Origin: Comamonas sp. B21-038
GTDB taxonomy: Bacteria > Pseudomonadota > Gammaproteobacteria > Burkholderiales > Burkholderiaceae_C
Length of the DNA: 64,000 nucleotides
Assembly (NCBI RefSeq): GCF_022387135.1
Contig: NZ_CP092462.1
Span: 4,216,001-4,280,000 of the forward strand
Reading direction: 5' to 3'
Shown in pieces: positions 29,084-37,700 of this stretch. The notes under the pieces were generated by a model. It worked only from the letters and a program-made list of their open reading frames with translations, had not been told where the DNA came from and did no database searches. Within the stretch, counting starts at the first letter, position 1, and the number at the start of each line of letters is the position of its first letter. A program made the position numbers and the translations under genes.

Positions 29084-29108
29084 AAAAAACCGGAGCCAAA
29101 GCCCCGGT
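29084..29108 (-). terminator. Terminator of the first giant exported-protein gene
   Basis: On the minus strand ACCGGGGC / GCTCCGGT (one mismatch) is followed by six T, 59 bp after the gene's stop. The same terminator, with a perfect stem, follows the paralog at 34702-34726. Confidence 0.82.
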
Positions 29109-29166
29109 CCTCACTCACATCGACCAGACAGCAGCTTGGAGTAGCCCGCGCTCCTGCCCAGCGGAT

Positions 29167-32100
29167 TTAACGCTTGCGCATATGCAAACTAGCAGCAGCT
29201 GCCATCGCCATCGCCAACAACAGCAAAGCAACCCGGCTATCCACAGGCACCCGCTCAGCGCTACCCACTTCCATGCGCGCAAGGCTATTCGTCACCGCCA
29301 CAGGCATATCGGCATCCGCCTCCACCGTCACCATGGCCTGGTCAAAGGCAGGATCTGCCCAGCGGTACCCCGATGGCGCATCGGGCAGACCTGCCGACAG
29401 CGCACATTGCGCACCGGCCTGCACGCCACTGATCATGGCCGACGAGCTGCTGGGGTAGTCCAGCGTCACGCTGTGCTTGGTGCCAGCTTCTGGCAGGTCA
29501 CAGGTGGCAGTCAGCACAAAGCTGAACGGGCCAGTGATGCCCTCGGGCAAGTTCGTGGTGGCGTTCAGCACAATGTTGCCCAGCTGCCCAAAGGGCGCGA
29601 GCACATTGGTCACCGTCACCGCCACATTGCTGCCGCCGGCGATCACCACAGCATCCGGTGCCGTAGGGGCCGCCCACTGGTAGGTGTCCGGTGCTGCAGG
29701 CAGGGGCTGGTCTTCCGTCACCAGGCAGTTGGCGCCAGCGGGCAGGTTGTCCATCGTCACCGCCGTGTTGGCCGGGTAGCCTGCCAGCGTAGCGGCGTAG
29801 GTGAAACCGGCCGTTGGCAGATCGCAGGTTGCGGTGAACGCAAAGTCAAAAGGACCGGTCACGCCATCGGGCAAGGCCAGTGCCTTGTTGATGGTCAGGC
29901 TACCCATTTGGGATTCGCTGAACACATAGTCCACTGCGGTTGCACCGGTGGGCACAACGATGCCGGTGATCGAGCGGCCTACCGCATCACCCGACGCAAC
30001 ACCATTGACGGTACCGGCTGTCGAGCTGCGATGGGTCCAGCTCGCCTCAGGCGCGATGCTCAAGGTCCAGGAGCCGCTGGCCAGACCCGGGAAGTTCGGC
30101 TGTCCGTCCACCGTCGCGCCCGGCGCAAAGCGGTAGACACCATCCGCATCGGTCACCGCCGTGTGCGAGGCACCAGCGGTACAGGCAGGGCCTGCTTCAC
30201 AGGTCACCGTCGCAGTCACACCCGCCACACCAGGTTCACCCGCATCGCGGCTGGCATTCATGTTCAGGTCGTTGAACACTTGGCCCGTCAGGCTCGCTGC
30301 GGCCTGTCCGCTCAGCTCCACCCTTCCGCTGGCCGTCAGCACCAGACCGCCCGGGCTCAGCTCGCGGCCGAACACGTCGTTGAACAGCTGGGTTGCCGGC
30401 GTCAGTGCCGTGGTGCTGCGCATCTCCAGATTCGCAATACCGCTGAAGCCCGGTTGCAAACCCAGGGTGGTGGTCAAGCGCAGCGCAGTCACGCCGACAG
30501 GGAAAGCCGCACCTGGCGTATACGCAGTCCAGTCCACACCGGTCGATGCATCTTCATTGCCTGGCGTTTGCACGGCAGCTTGCACCGCAGCGGCGCCTGT
30601 CAGCGTGTACTCGATGTCGATCGCGCCTTGGCTGGCACTGGCCATTGCTGCCTCGGCGCTCAGCATCTGCAACGGGCCCAGCGCCGCGGTGCCACGGCTG
30701 TCGCCGTCAAAGGGCAGCACATCGACCATGCGCAACCTGCCCTTGGTCAAGCTGGTGGCATTGCCAAACGCGATCGCATAGGTAAAGGGCTCACCCGCGG
30801 TGATGCGCGTGACAGGATTGGCCGGGTCGGTGTTATCCACCGTGCCACCGCTGACCAGCGACTTGCTCATCTGGAAGCCGCCCACCCCCGACACCGTGGT
30901 GCTGACGCGCTCGGTGCGGTCTTGCTGCATAGTCTCTGGCGAAATGTTGTCCACATCGGTGTAATCGGCCACGCTCAGATCGTTGGTAGCGGCCACACGT
31001 CCCACCAGCGGGTATGAGCCCACTGGGGAGATATAGGCCGCCTGCGCTTGGAAAGTGATGGGCGGATACTCCGTGACATGGCCTTGGTGCAGGCCTGGGC
31101 CCTGGGCACCGCCTGGGGCTGCCAGATCACCCAGGCGCAGCACCAGCTTGGCAGGTGCCTCACCCGCATCACCCGTGCCTGGCAGGCCATCTTGGCCCAA
31201 GTTCGCTTCGGTCAGCGTATGGGTAGCGCCCGGTGGCAATGCCGCAGCAATAGAACTGGCAATAGGCTGTATATAGGTGTTGGGGAAATCAATGGTGATC
31301 TCGACGTTACGAGACACGCCATCCACCCCTGCACCAACAGCGCCAATCGTGCGCGGTGTCACGCTGACTGGAAATATCTCGCCCGGAGCCACGCTGTTGG
31401 GCATGCTGATGCTGTGGCGGGCAAGCGCCGAGGCGGCCTGCACAAACCCGCCCCCGTCTCCACCGGAAGTCGATCCATCGCCAGCATACCGAGAGTAGAC
31501 GCGCCCGGTGGCCTCGCTGTAGTACTGGGTAAACCAGGCCAACGGTGCATCATCGGGCAGGGCCAAAGAGGCAGCACCGGTGCTGCGCTGGAAAGGCATC
31601 ACCAAACCAACCGTTTCGCCCGGCTGCAGCTCTGGGCGGTAGGCGTAGCGTACGCTAGTGATCGTATTGGCCGGCAGCGATGCATAGTTGCTGGTCCACA
31701 GCGGGTTTCCATCACCTGCCTCGCCACAGTTAGCGGCCTTGCGCGCATCGTTATTGGCATAAGGCTGAGCCGAATACTCCAGCACCAGGTCCGCTGGGGC
31801 TACATTCGGCAAATCCACCATGGGGGGGAAGATAAAGTACGGCGAGTTGGACAGTTTGAGGCTGGATGCTGCGCGTAACTCGAGCAAGGCGGGGTCCCAG
31901 GCAACACAAGATTGCGCCTCGGTGGCTGCCAGCTCAGAACTGCTCTGGTTCACCAGACCGACCGTGGCCATAAAGTTCTGGCCAGGCAGCACTTTTTCGG
32001 CACCGATGGTGTATCCGTGGGCATCGCCGTATATGTAGCCGCTGCCGTCATGCACCGCGCCCCCATTGGCCTCCAGCAACAGCGGCTGGGAGCGGTCGAT

Positions 32101-33240
32101 GACGGTGTTAAAGCAGCTTTGCGTGACATTCAGGTTCACATCCGGTGCACAGCTGAACCCAGGCTGGTGCCCGGGTGCGGGCGCTGCATTGGCCTGACCC
32201 GACAAACCCTGCGGCGCGAAATTCGTCAGCTGCGCCGTGATCCGGCTGGTCTGGCCAGCTGGAAAATTCGGGTCCTCGGGCACCCCGATCTGCACCACAA
32301 ACTGTGCAGTTTCCATCCAGGTGTCGCCAAAGCCAGGCGAGGTCGCCGGGTCCAGGAAATGGGTCGTCGGATTGTTGAACAGCACCGTGATATCAGCACC
32401 TGGCGCCGACTGGCTGCAAGTGACTCCGCTCGGGCAGTCCAGCACCACTGCACCGGGCTGCACCTGGATGGTGGCAGACACCGGGCTTTGCAAGGCCTCG
32501 AATCCCTTGTAATTGCCTGAAGCAGGCTTTACAGCACCCAGGCTGATAGCCACCGGCATGCTCCGCATCCACACGCCCGAACCCGCAGGGTTTTGCACCC
32601 GTGTCATGTTGGGCACTTCCACCCGCACGCGGGTGTCGGTCTTGGGCGTGGCAGACACCGTCACCGGTGCCGAAGTGACAGACGACGTGCCCGCTGCAGC
32701 GGTCATCGCCACCGTAGCGCCATGTGCCACATTGCCCACCCAGCTCAGCACCTGGAACGACTCCACCCCAGGCGTGCTGGGCTGGCGATCGCAGGTCAAC
32801 ACGGTTCTGGCATCGTTCAAGCTACCGCCGGCCGGGCCATTACAAACGCTGGCCGCTGTGGCAGTGGGATCCCAGCGCATGCCGGCGGGCAAGGTCGCGG
32901 TGATGGTGCCGCTGCTGGTGTTCGACGCGTTGTAGTTGATGGTGTACAGAACGGTGTCTTGCGTACGCACCACGCCGTTGTTGGTGCCGCTGTCATGGCC
33001 CGGTGCATTGTCTGCATCAAACGGGCCACTGCCATCTGCCGCAACGACCGCACTGGTGATGGTGATGGCCGCATGGGCCGGTGCCGCCAACGCCGCCATT
33101 GCACACAGGCTGGCCAGTGCCAACATGACCGGCTTGCGCTTTGCCCTGCCAACGGGGCTGCTGCGCGCGCCGAGTGGGCGAGCTTGCCCCAAGTAAGGGG
33201 CGCCACTGGCATTCCGAGAAAATAAGATATTTCTAATCAC
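29167..33240 (-). CDS. Giant exported surface protein, paralog 1 (two C-terminal repeats)
   Basis: About 1357 residues. The GTG at 33240 is chosen because GGAG lies five bases upstream at the place equivalent to the paralog's start. A long basic n-region precedes a signal core ending AAPAHA|A. The N-terminal 1000 residues are a beta-rich body including SVRYAYRPELQPGETVG and FQMSKSLVSGGTVDNTDPAN. An SdrD-B-like domain follows (LTGQVFNDLNMNASRDAGEPG, about 985), then two DUF5979-like repeats (about 1112 onwards, each with FxxTATCDLPxAG) and the C-terminal VPVDSRVALLLLAMAM...RKR anchor. Probably a surface or released adhesin-like protein; no ligand is known. It is a duplicate of the next giant gene. 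Confidence 0.85.
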   Translation of the reverse strand: MIRNILFSRNASGAPYLGQARPLGARSSPVGRAKRKPVMLALASLCAMAALAAPAHAAITITSAVVAADGSGPFDADNAPGHDSGTNNGVVRTQDTVLYTINYNASNTSSGTITATLPAGMRWDPTATAASVCNGPAGGSLNDARTVLTCDRQPSTPGVESFQVLSWVGNVAHGATVAMTAAAGTSSVTSAPVTVSATPKTDTRVRVEVPNMTRVQNPAGSGVWMRSMPVAISLGAVKPASGNYKGFEALQSPVSATIQVQPGAVVLDCPSGVTCSQSAPGADITVLFNNPTTHFLDPATSPGFGDTWMETAQFVVQIGVPEDPNFPAGQTSRITAQLTNFAPQGLSGQANAAPAPGHQPGFSCAPDVNLNVTQSCFNTVIDRSQPLLLEANGGAVHDGSGYIYGDAHGYTIGAEKVLPGQNFMATVGLVNQSSSELAATEAQSCVAWDPALLELRAASSLKLSNSPYFIFPPMVDLPNVAPADLVLEYSAQPYANNDARKAANCGEAGDGNPLWTSNYASLPANTITSVRYAYRPELQPGETVGLVMPFQRSTGAASLALPDDAPLAWFTQYYSEATGRVYSRYAGDGSTSGGDGGGFVQAASALARHSISMPNSVAPGEIFPVSVTPRTIGAVGAGVDGVSRNVEITIDFPNTYIQPIASSIAAALPPGATHTLTEANLGQDGLPGTGDAGEAPAKLVLRLGDLAAPGGAQGPGLHQGHVTEYPPITFQAQAAYISPVGSYPLVGRVAATNDLSVADYTDVDNISPETMQQDRTERVSTTVSGVGGFQMSKSLVSGGTVDNTDPANPVTRITAGEPFTYAIAFGNATSLTKGRLRMVDVLPFDGDSRGTAALGPLQMLSAEAAMASASQGAIDIEYTLTGAAAVQAAVQTPGNEDASTGVDWTAYTPGAAFPVGVTALRLTTTLGLQPGFSGIANLEMRSTTALTPATQLFNDVFGRELSPGGLVLTASGRVELSGQAAASLTGQVFNDLNMNASRDAGEPGVAGVTATVTCEAGPACTAGASHTAVTDADGVYRFAPGATVDGQPNFPGLASGSWTLSIAPEASWTHRSSTAGTVNGVASGDAVGRSITGIVVPTGATAVDYVFSESQMGSLTINKALALPDGVTGPFDFAFTATCDLPTAGFTYAATLAGYPANTAVTMDNLPAGANCLVTEDQPLPAAPDTYQWAAPTAPDAVVIAGGSNVAVTVTNVLAPFGQLGNIVLNATTNLPEGITGPFSFVLTATCDLPEAGTKHSVTLDYPSSSSAMISGVQAGAQCALSAGLPDAPSGYRWADPAFDQAMVTVEADADMPVAVTNSLARMEVGSAERVPVDSRVALLLLAMAMAAAASLHMRKR

Positions 33241-33899
33241 TTCAACTCCATTGATTGATAACATCAATACTTAGGAAGTCTAATGGTGACCATGTCCAAA
33301 CCAGCTTTTTTTCTGTTTTTCCTGCATCTGCATCAACAAAAAGCTGATGTTTCAGAAATCTGACGACGCTGTGGTTTATCCCATACGAATGTTGCTGCCT
33401 CACGTCCAATTCGAGGTCGATCCGGACGCTCTGCAGACAACACCCCTGCTGACAAACCCGCGTGTTTATTGGCTTTGCCCAGCGATGATGGGTATACGCC
33501 ACACACAAGATTGGGTGACCGCATTTCGCGGAAATAAACAACATGGCGCGCTGCTACTTCATGCAACATGCAGCGCGCTTAAACGTATGCGCTATGGCTT
33601 ATTTGTATCCAAACCTCTTGGGCTTGACGAAGATACAACTTAGACGGTGCTCCATCAGCGCGTTTGATGGGGGATGTCGATAGATTTAAAGAACCCTGTT
33701 ATTCAGGGGCTATCAAGCTGTTAACTTTTCAATACTGTCTGAGTGGGATGGTCGGAAAATGAAGCTGACCTGCGGTGCGGATTTTTAAGGCAGCTGCCTG
33801 CTTTTGCTTAGGCTTGCGGCGGTGCCTAGTTATGCTGGCCTGGTTTCGCTCCGGTGGATGGGGATACGCATTGCCATGTATGGCAGCTACAGCTGGCTG
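33241..33899. other. Leader of giant gene 1 and uncharacterised intergenic DNA
   Basis: The first 45 bp upstream of the start (CCATTAGA, TTC, TATT) are shared with the leader of the second giant gene and must carry common 5' sequences. The rest contains no convincing gene. A small hairpin CCCTG-TTATT-CAGGG lies at about 33691. Confidence 0.5.
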
Positions 33900-33983
33900 T
33901 TCATGTTCATGTTCATGTTCATGTTCATGTTCATGTTCATGTTCATGTTCATGTTCATGTTCATGTTCATGTTTATGTTTATG
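33900..33983. repeat. Hexamer microsatellite, twelve TTCATG plus two TTTATG
   Basis: Twelve perfect TTCATG units (33900-33971) followed by two TTTATG units. The array is flanked downstream by the same sequence that flanks the array at 27882, so the two loci derive from one duplicated segment with differing repeat number. Confidence 0.95.
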
Positions 33984-34103
33984 CTTTTGCATGTGCCTGC
34001 GGCGCGGCTTGGTTTTGTTGGCCGGATTTCGCCCGGCGGGCGAGATACTTTTCTTGGCGACCCCGGATCGCCGGCCGAAGAAAAGTATCCAAAAGAAGGT
34101 CGC

Positions 34104-34150
34104 CCTGCTGCTTGCGACCCTTCGCGTTGCGAAGGGTCGCAAGCAGCAGG
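34104..34150. repeat. Long perfect hairpin, 22-bp arms with GTT loop
   Basis: CCTGCTGCTTGCGACCCTTCGC pairs without error with 34129-34150 around three bases (left arm 34104-34125). It forms the centre of a larger inverted repeat: an AAGAAAAGTA-type element on its left and the TTTCATTTGGCGCC palindrome on its right are reverse-complement relatives. Confidence 0.92.
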
Positions 34151-34168
34151 GGCGCCTTAGCTTTGGTT

Positions 34169-34194
34169 ACTTTCATTTGGCGCCAAATGAAAGT
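34169..34194. repeat. Perfect 26-bp palindrome (copy 3)
   Basis: The same palindrome as at 28925, here next to the 22-bp-arm hairpin and without a full structured repeat before it. Confidence 0.95.
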
Positions 34195-34354
34195 GACTGC
34201 GCCGCCGGGCGCACATCCCGGCCAGCTGCCCTACGCAGTAGTAAACAAAACCAATAAACAAGCACAACGGCCAGCCAACCAGACTCTCAAAGCCCTAGCC
34301 CCAAAACACCCAAAGAAGCTATCCCGAATCCCCCCTTTTGCATGCGCCTGGGGC

Positions 34355-34480
34355 GTGGCGTTTGCGGGGTGGCGCTGGCACCGCAGAGTGCCAGCGCTTC
34401 GTCAACTAGCTTGCCGCGTCTGTCCGAACGGAGCGCCTACGGCGCGTAGAGAGTTTCGCGGCACACCCCGCAAACGCCAC
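34355..34480 (+). repeat. Structured repeat element, copy 4 (best paired)
   Basis: The outer stem GTGGCGTTTGCGGGGTG (34355-34371) is perfectly complementary to 34464-34480. The inner hairpin is 34372-34381 with 34388-34397; stem TGCCGCG / CGCGGCA is 34412-34418 with 34457-34463; hairpin GCGCC-TAC-GGCGC is 34433-34445. The whole folds as a three-way junction. Confidence 0.87.
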
Positions 34481-34542
34481 GGCACAGGTTGCCCTTCGCA
34501 ACGCGAAGGGTCGCAAGCAGCAGGGGCGCCTTTGCTTTGGTT

Positions 34543-34568
34543 ACTTTCATTTGGCGCCAAATGAAAGT
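34543..34568. repeat. Perfect 26-bp palindrome (copy 4)
   Basis: The same palindrome and flanks as copies 1 and 2, following structured repeat copy 4 at the same distance. Confidence 0.95.
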
Positions 34569-34701
34569 GACTGCGCCGCCGGGCGCACATCCCGGCCAGC
34601 TGCCCTACGCAGTAGTAAACAAAACCAAACAATAAGCACAACGGCCATCCAACAAAACTCAGCAACGCCGCAGGCATATGCAAAGGCACAGCCTTAAAAA
34701 C

Positions 34702-34726
34702 AAAAAACCGGGGCCAAAGCCCCGGT
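34702..34726 (-). terminator. Terminator of the second giant exported-protein gene
   Basis: On the minus strand ACCGGGGC / GCCCCGGT is a perfect 8-bp stem around a four-base loop, followed by T6, 59 bp after the stop. The flanks are near-identical to the terminator of paralog 1. Confidence 0.9.
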
Positions 34727-34784
34727 CCTCACTCACATCAACCAGACAGCAACGCGGAGTGGCCCGCGCTGCTGCCCAGCGGAT

Positions 34785-37700
34785 TTAACGCTTGCGCATA
34801 TGCACGCCAGCAGCTGCCATCATCAGCATCGCCAGCAACATCAATGCCACACGGCTGTCCACAGGCACAGGCACGGGATTAGCCGCTTGCACCTTGGTCA
34901 GCTCGTTCGTCAGCGCCACCGGCATATCCGAATCCGCCTCCACCGTCACCGTGGTCTGGTCGAACGCAGGGTCCGCCCAGCGGTAGCCGGCAGGTGCGTC
35001 AGGCAGCGTCTCGGTGATCGTGCACTGGGCACCGGCTTGCACACCGGTGATCATGGCCGACGCCGCAGGCGGCGCGGTCAGGGTCACGCTGTGGGTCGTG
35101 CCAGCGGTGGGCAGGTCGCAGGTGGCAGTCAGCACAAAGCTGAACGGACCGGCCACCCCGTCAGGCAAGGTCGTGGTGGCATTCACCTGGATGTTGCCTT
35201 GCTTGCCGGTCAGCGCATTGGTCACGCTCACCGCCACGGCACCGGTGGCAGGCACCACCACAGGGGCGGGCACCGAAGGGGCAGCCCAGCTGTAGTTGGC
35301 CGGGGCGGCCGGCAGCGGCTGGTCTTCGACCACCGAGCAGTTGGCGCCGGCGGGCACGTTGGCAATGGTCACCTTGGTGTTGGCCGGGTAGTTGGCCAAG
35401 GTCGCGGTGTAGGTGGTACCGGCAGCGGGCAGGTCACAGGTGGCGGTAAAGCCAAAGTTGAAGGGGCCCGTCACACCGCTGGGCAGCGCCAGGGTCTTGG
35501 TCACTTCAATGCCGGCTTGTCCGCGCACCAGGGTGCTGGCCATCGTCGTCGCCACATCGCTGTTGGCCACCACGGTCACCGTCGCATTGGCAGGCGCAGG
35601 GCCCCAGGTGAAGTTGGTGGGGGCCGTGGGCGCTGGGCCTTCGGCCACCACGCACTGCGCACCGGCAGGCACGTTGGCGATCGTGGTCGAGGTCGCGCCC
35701 GGGTAGCTCAAGCTGGCAGGGAACACGGTGCCAGCGGTCGGCAGATCGCAGGTGGCCGTGTAGCTGAAGTTGAACGGACCGGTCACGCCTTGGGGCAGGG
35801 TCAACGTCTTGTTGATGGTGATCGTGCCGAACTGCTGAACCAGCGTATTCGTCACACCGACCGACGCCACACCGCTGGCAGGCACCGTCACCGGCGCAGG
35901 CACGCTAGGGGCGCCCCACTGGTAGCCATTCGGCGCCGCAGGCAGCGGAGCGTTTTCCGCCACCGCGCAGCTGGCACCCGATGGGATACCGGGGATCGTC
36001 ACCCGCGTGTTGGCCGGGTAGTTGGCCAACGTCGCGCTGAAGACCGAGCCGGGCGTAGGCAGGTTGCAGGTAGCGGTAAAGCCAAAGCTGAAGGGGCCGG
36101 TCACACCGTCTGGCAGGGCCAGCGTCTTGGTCACTTCAATACCGGCAAGCACACGCACCAGGGTGCTGGCCATCGTCACCGGGGCCGTTGCGTTCAAAGG
36201 CACCGTCACTGGCACATTGGCAGCCGCTGGGCCCCAGGTGTAGTTCGCAGGGGCTGCAGGCAGGGGGCCTTCAGCCACCACGCACTGTGCACCGGCAGGC
36301 ACACCGGCAATCGTGGTCGACGTTGCGGTCGGGTAGGTCAGGCTCGCAGGGAACACCGAGCCGGCCGTGGGCAGGTCGCAAGTAGCGGTATAGGTGAACG
36401 TGAACGGACCAGGAGCATCACCAGGCAAGGCCAGATCCTTGGTGATCGTGATGCCGCCCAGCAGCGGGTTCAGCGCGTTGGTCACCGTCACGGCCGCATT
36501 GCTGCTGGCAGGAATCACCACCGCAGCCGGGGTCGTCGGCGCTGCCCATTCGTACAAGGCCGGGGCCGCAGGCAGCGTGTCTTCGGTCACCGTGCAGGTG
36601 GCGCCAGCAGGCAGGCCTTCAATCGCGACCGAGGTGGCGCCGGGGTAGCCCACCAGGGTGGCAGGGTAGGTGAAGCCCGCCGTTGGCAGGTCGCAGGTGG
36701 CGGTAAAGCCAAAGTCAAACGGACCGGTGCCAGGTGGCACGACCAGCGCCTTGTTGATCGTCAGCGCACCCACTTCATGCTCGGCAAAGCGGTAGTCCAC
36801 AGCGGTAGCGCCGGTGGCCACCACAATGCCGCTGATGCTGCGACCCACGGGCGTGCCCGATGCGGCGCCGTTGACCGTGCCGGCCGTCGAGCCCACATTG
36901 CGCAACGTCGCAGCCGGGGTAATGCTCAGGGTCCACGATCCGCTGGCCAGGCCGGGGAAGTTGGCTTGGCCATCAACCGTAGCGCCAGGCGCAAAGCTGT
37001 AGACGCCCGAGGCGTTGGTCACCGCGGTATGGGTCTCACCGGCCACGCAAGCGGGGCCTGCATCGCAGGTCAGGGTAGCAGTCACACCGGCAATACCGGC
37101 TTCACCGGCATCCGGCGTGTTGTTCATGTTCGCATCGAGGAACACGCTACCCGTCAGGCTGGCCGCTGCCTGGCCGCTCAGCTGCACCGAGCCGCTGGCC
37201 GTCAGCACCAGGCCGCCGGGGGTCTGCTCGCGGCCAAACACATCGTTGAACAGCTGGGTCGTCGGCGACAGTGGCGACACCGTGCGCATCTGCAGATTCG
37301 CAATACCGCTATAGCCGGGGTTCAGCACCGAGCTGGTGGTAAAGCGCAAGGCCGTTACACCCGCGGGGAACGCTGCGCCCGCCGTGTAGGGCTGCCAGTT
37401 CACTCCGGTGGCAGCGTCTTCGTTACCCACCGTGCGCACTGCTGCTTGCACGTTGGCTGCCGAGTCCGTTGTGTACTCCACAGCAATCGTGCCTTGGCTC
37501 ACGTCCGCCATGGCCGCGTCCACGCTCAGCATTTGCAGCGCGCCCAGGCCGGTAGTCCCACGCAGGTCACCGTCAAACGGCAGTACATCGACCATGCGCA
37601 GCTGGCCCTTGGTCAGGCTCGTCGCATTGCCAAAGGAGATCGCATAGGTAAAGGGCTGGCCGGCAGTAATGCGGGTCACCGGGTTGGCCGGGTCGGTGTT

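Noticed and set aside
27882-33983. The TTCATG arrays as a CRISPR array
   Set aside because: The repeats are directly adjacent hexamers with no spacers, and no cas genes are present.
27834-34142. Small frames with alternating His-Glu or Met-Phe over the TTCATG arrays
   Set aside because: They are produced by a hexamer microsatellite and flanking palindromes; similar peptides appear in several frames at once. Not taken as metal-binding proteins.
28398-34689. Repeated short frames such as those ending in RQAS over the structured elements
   Set aside because: The same peptide-like strings recur because the DNA element recurs; DNA pairing, not codon pattern, is what is conserved.
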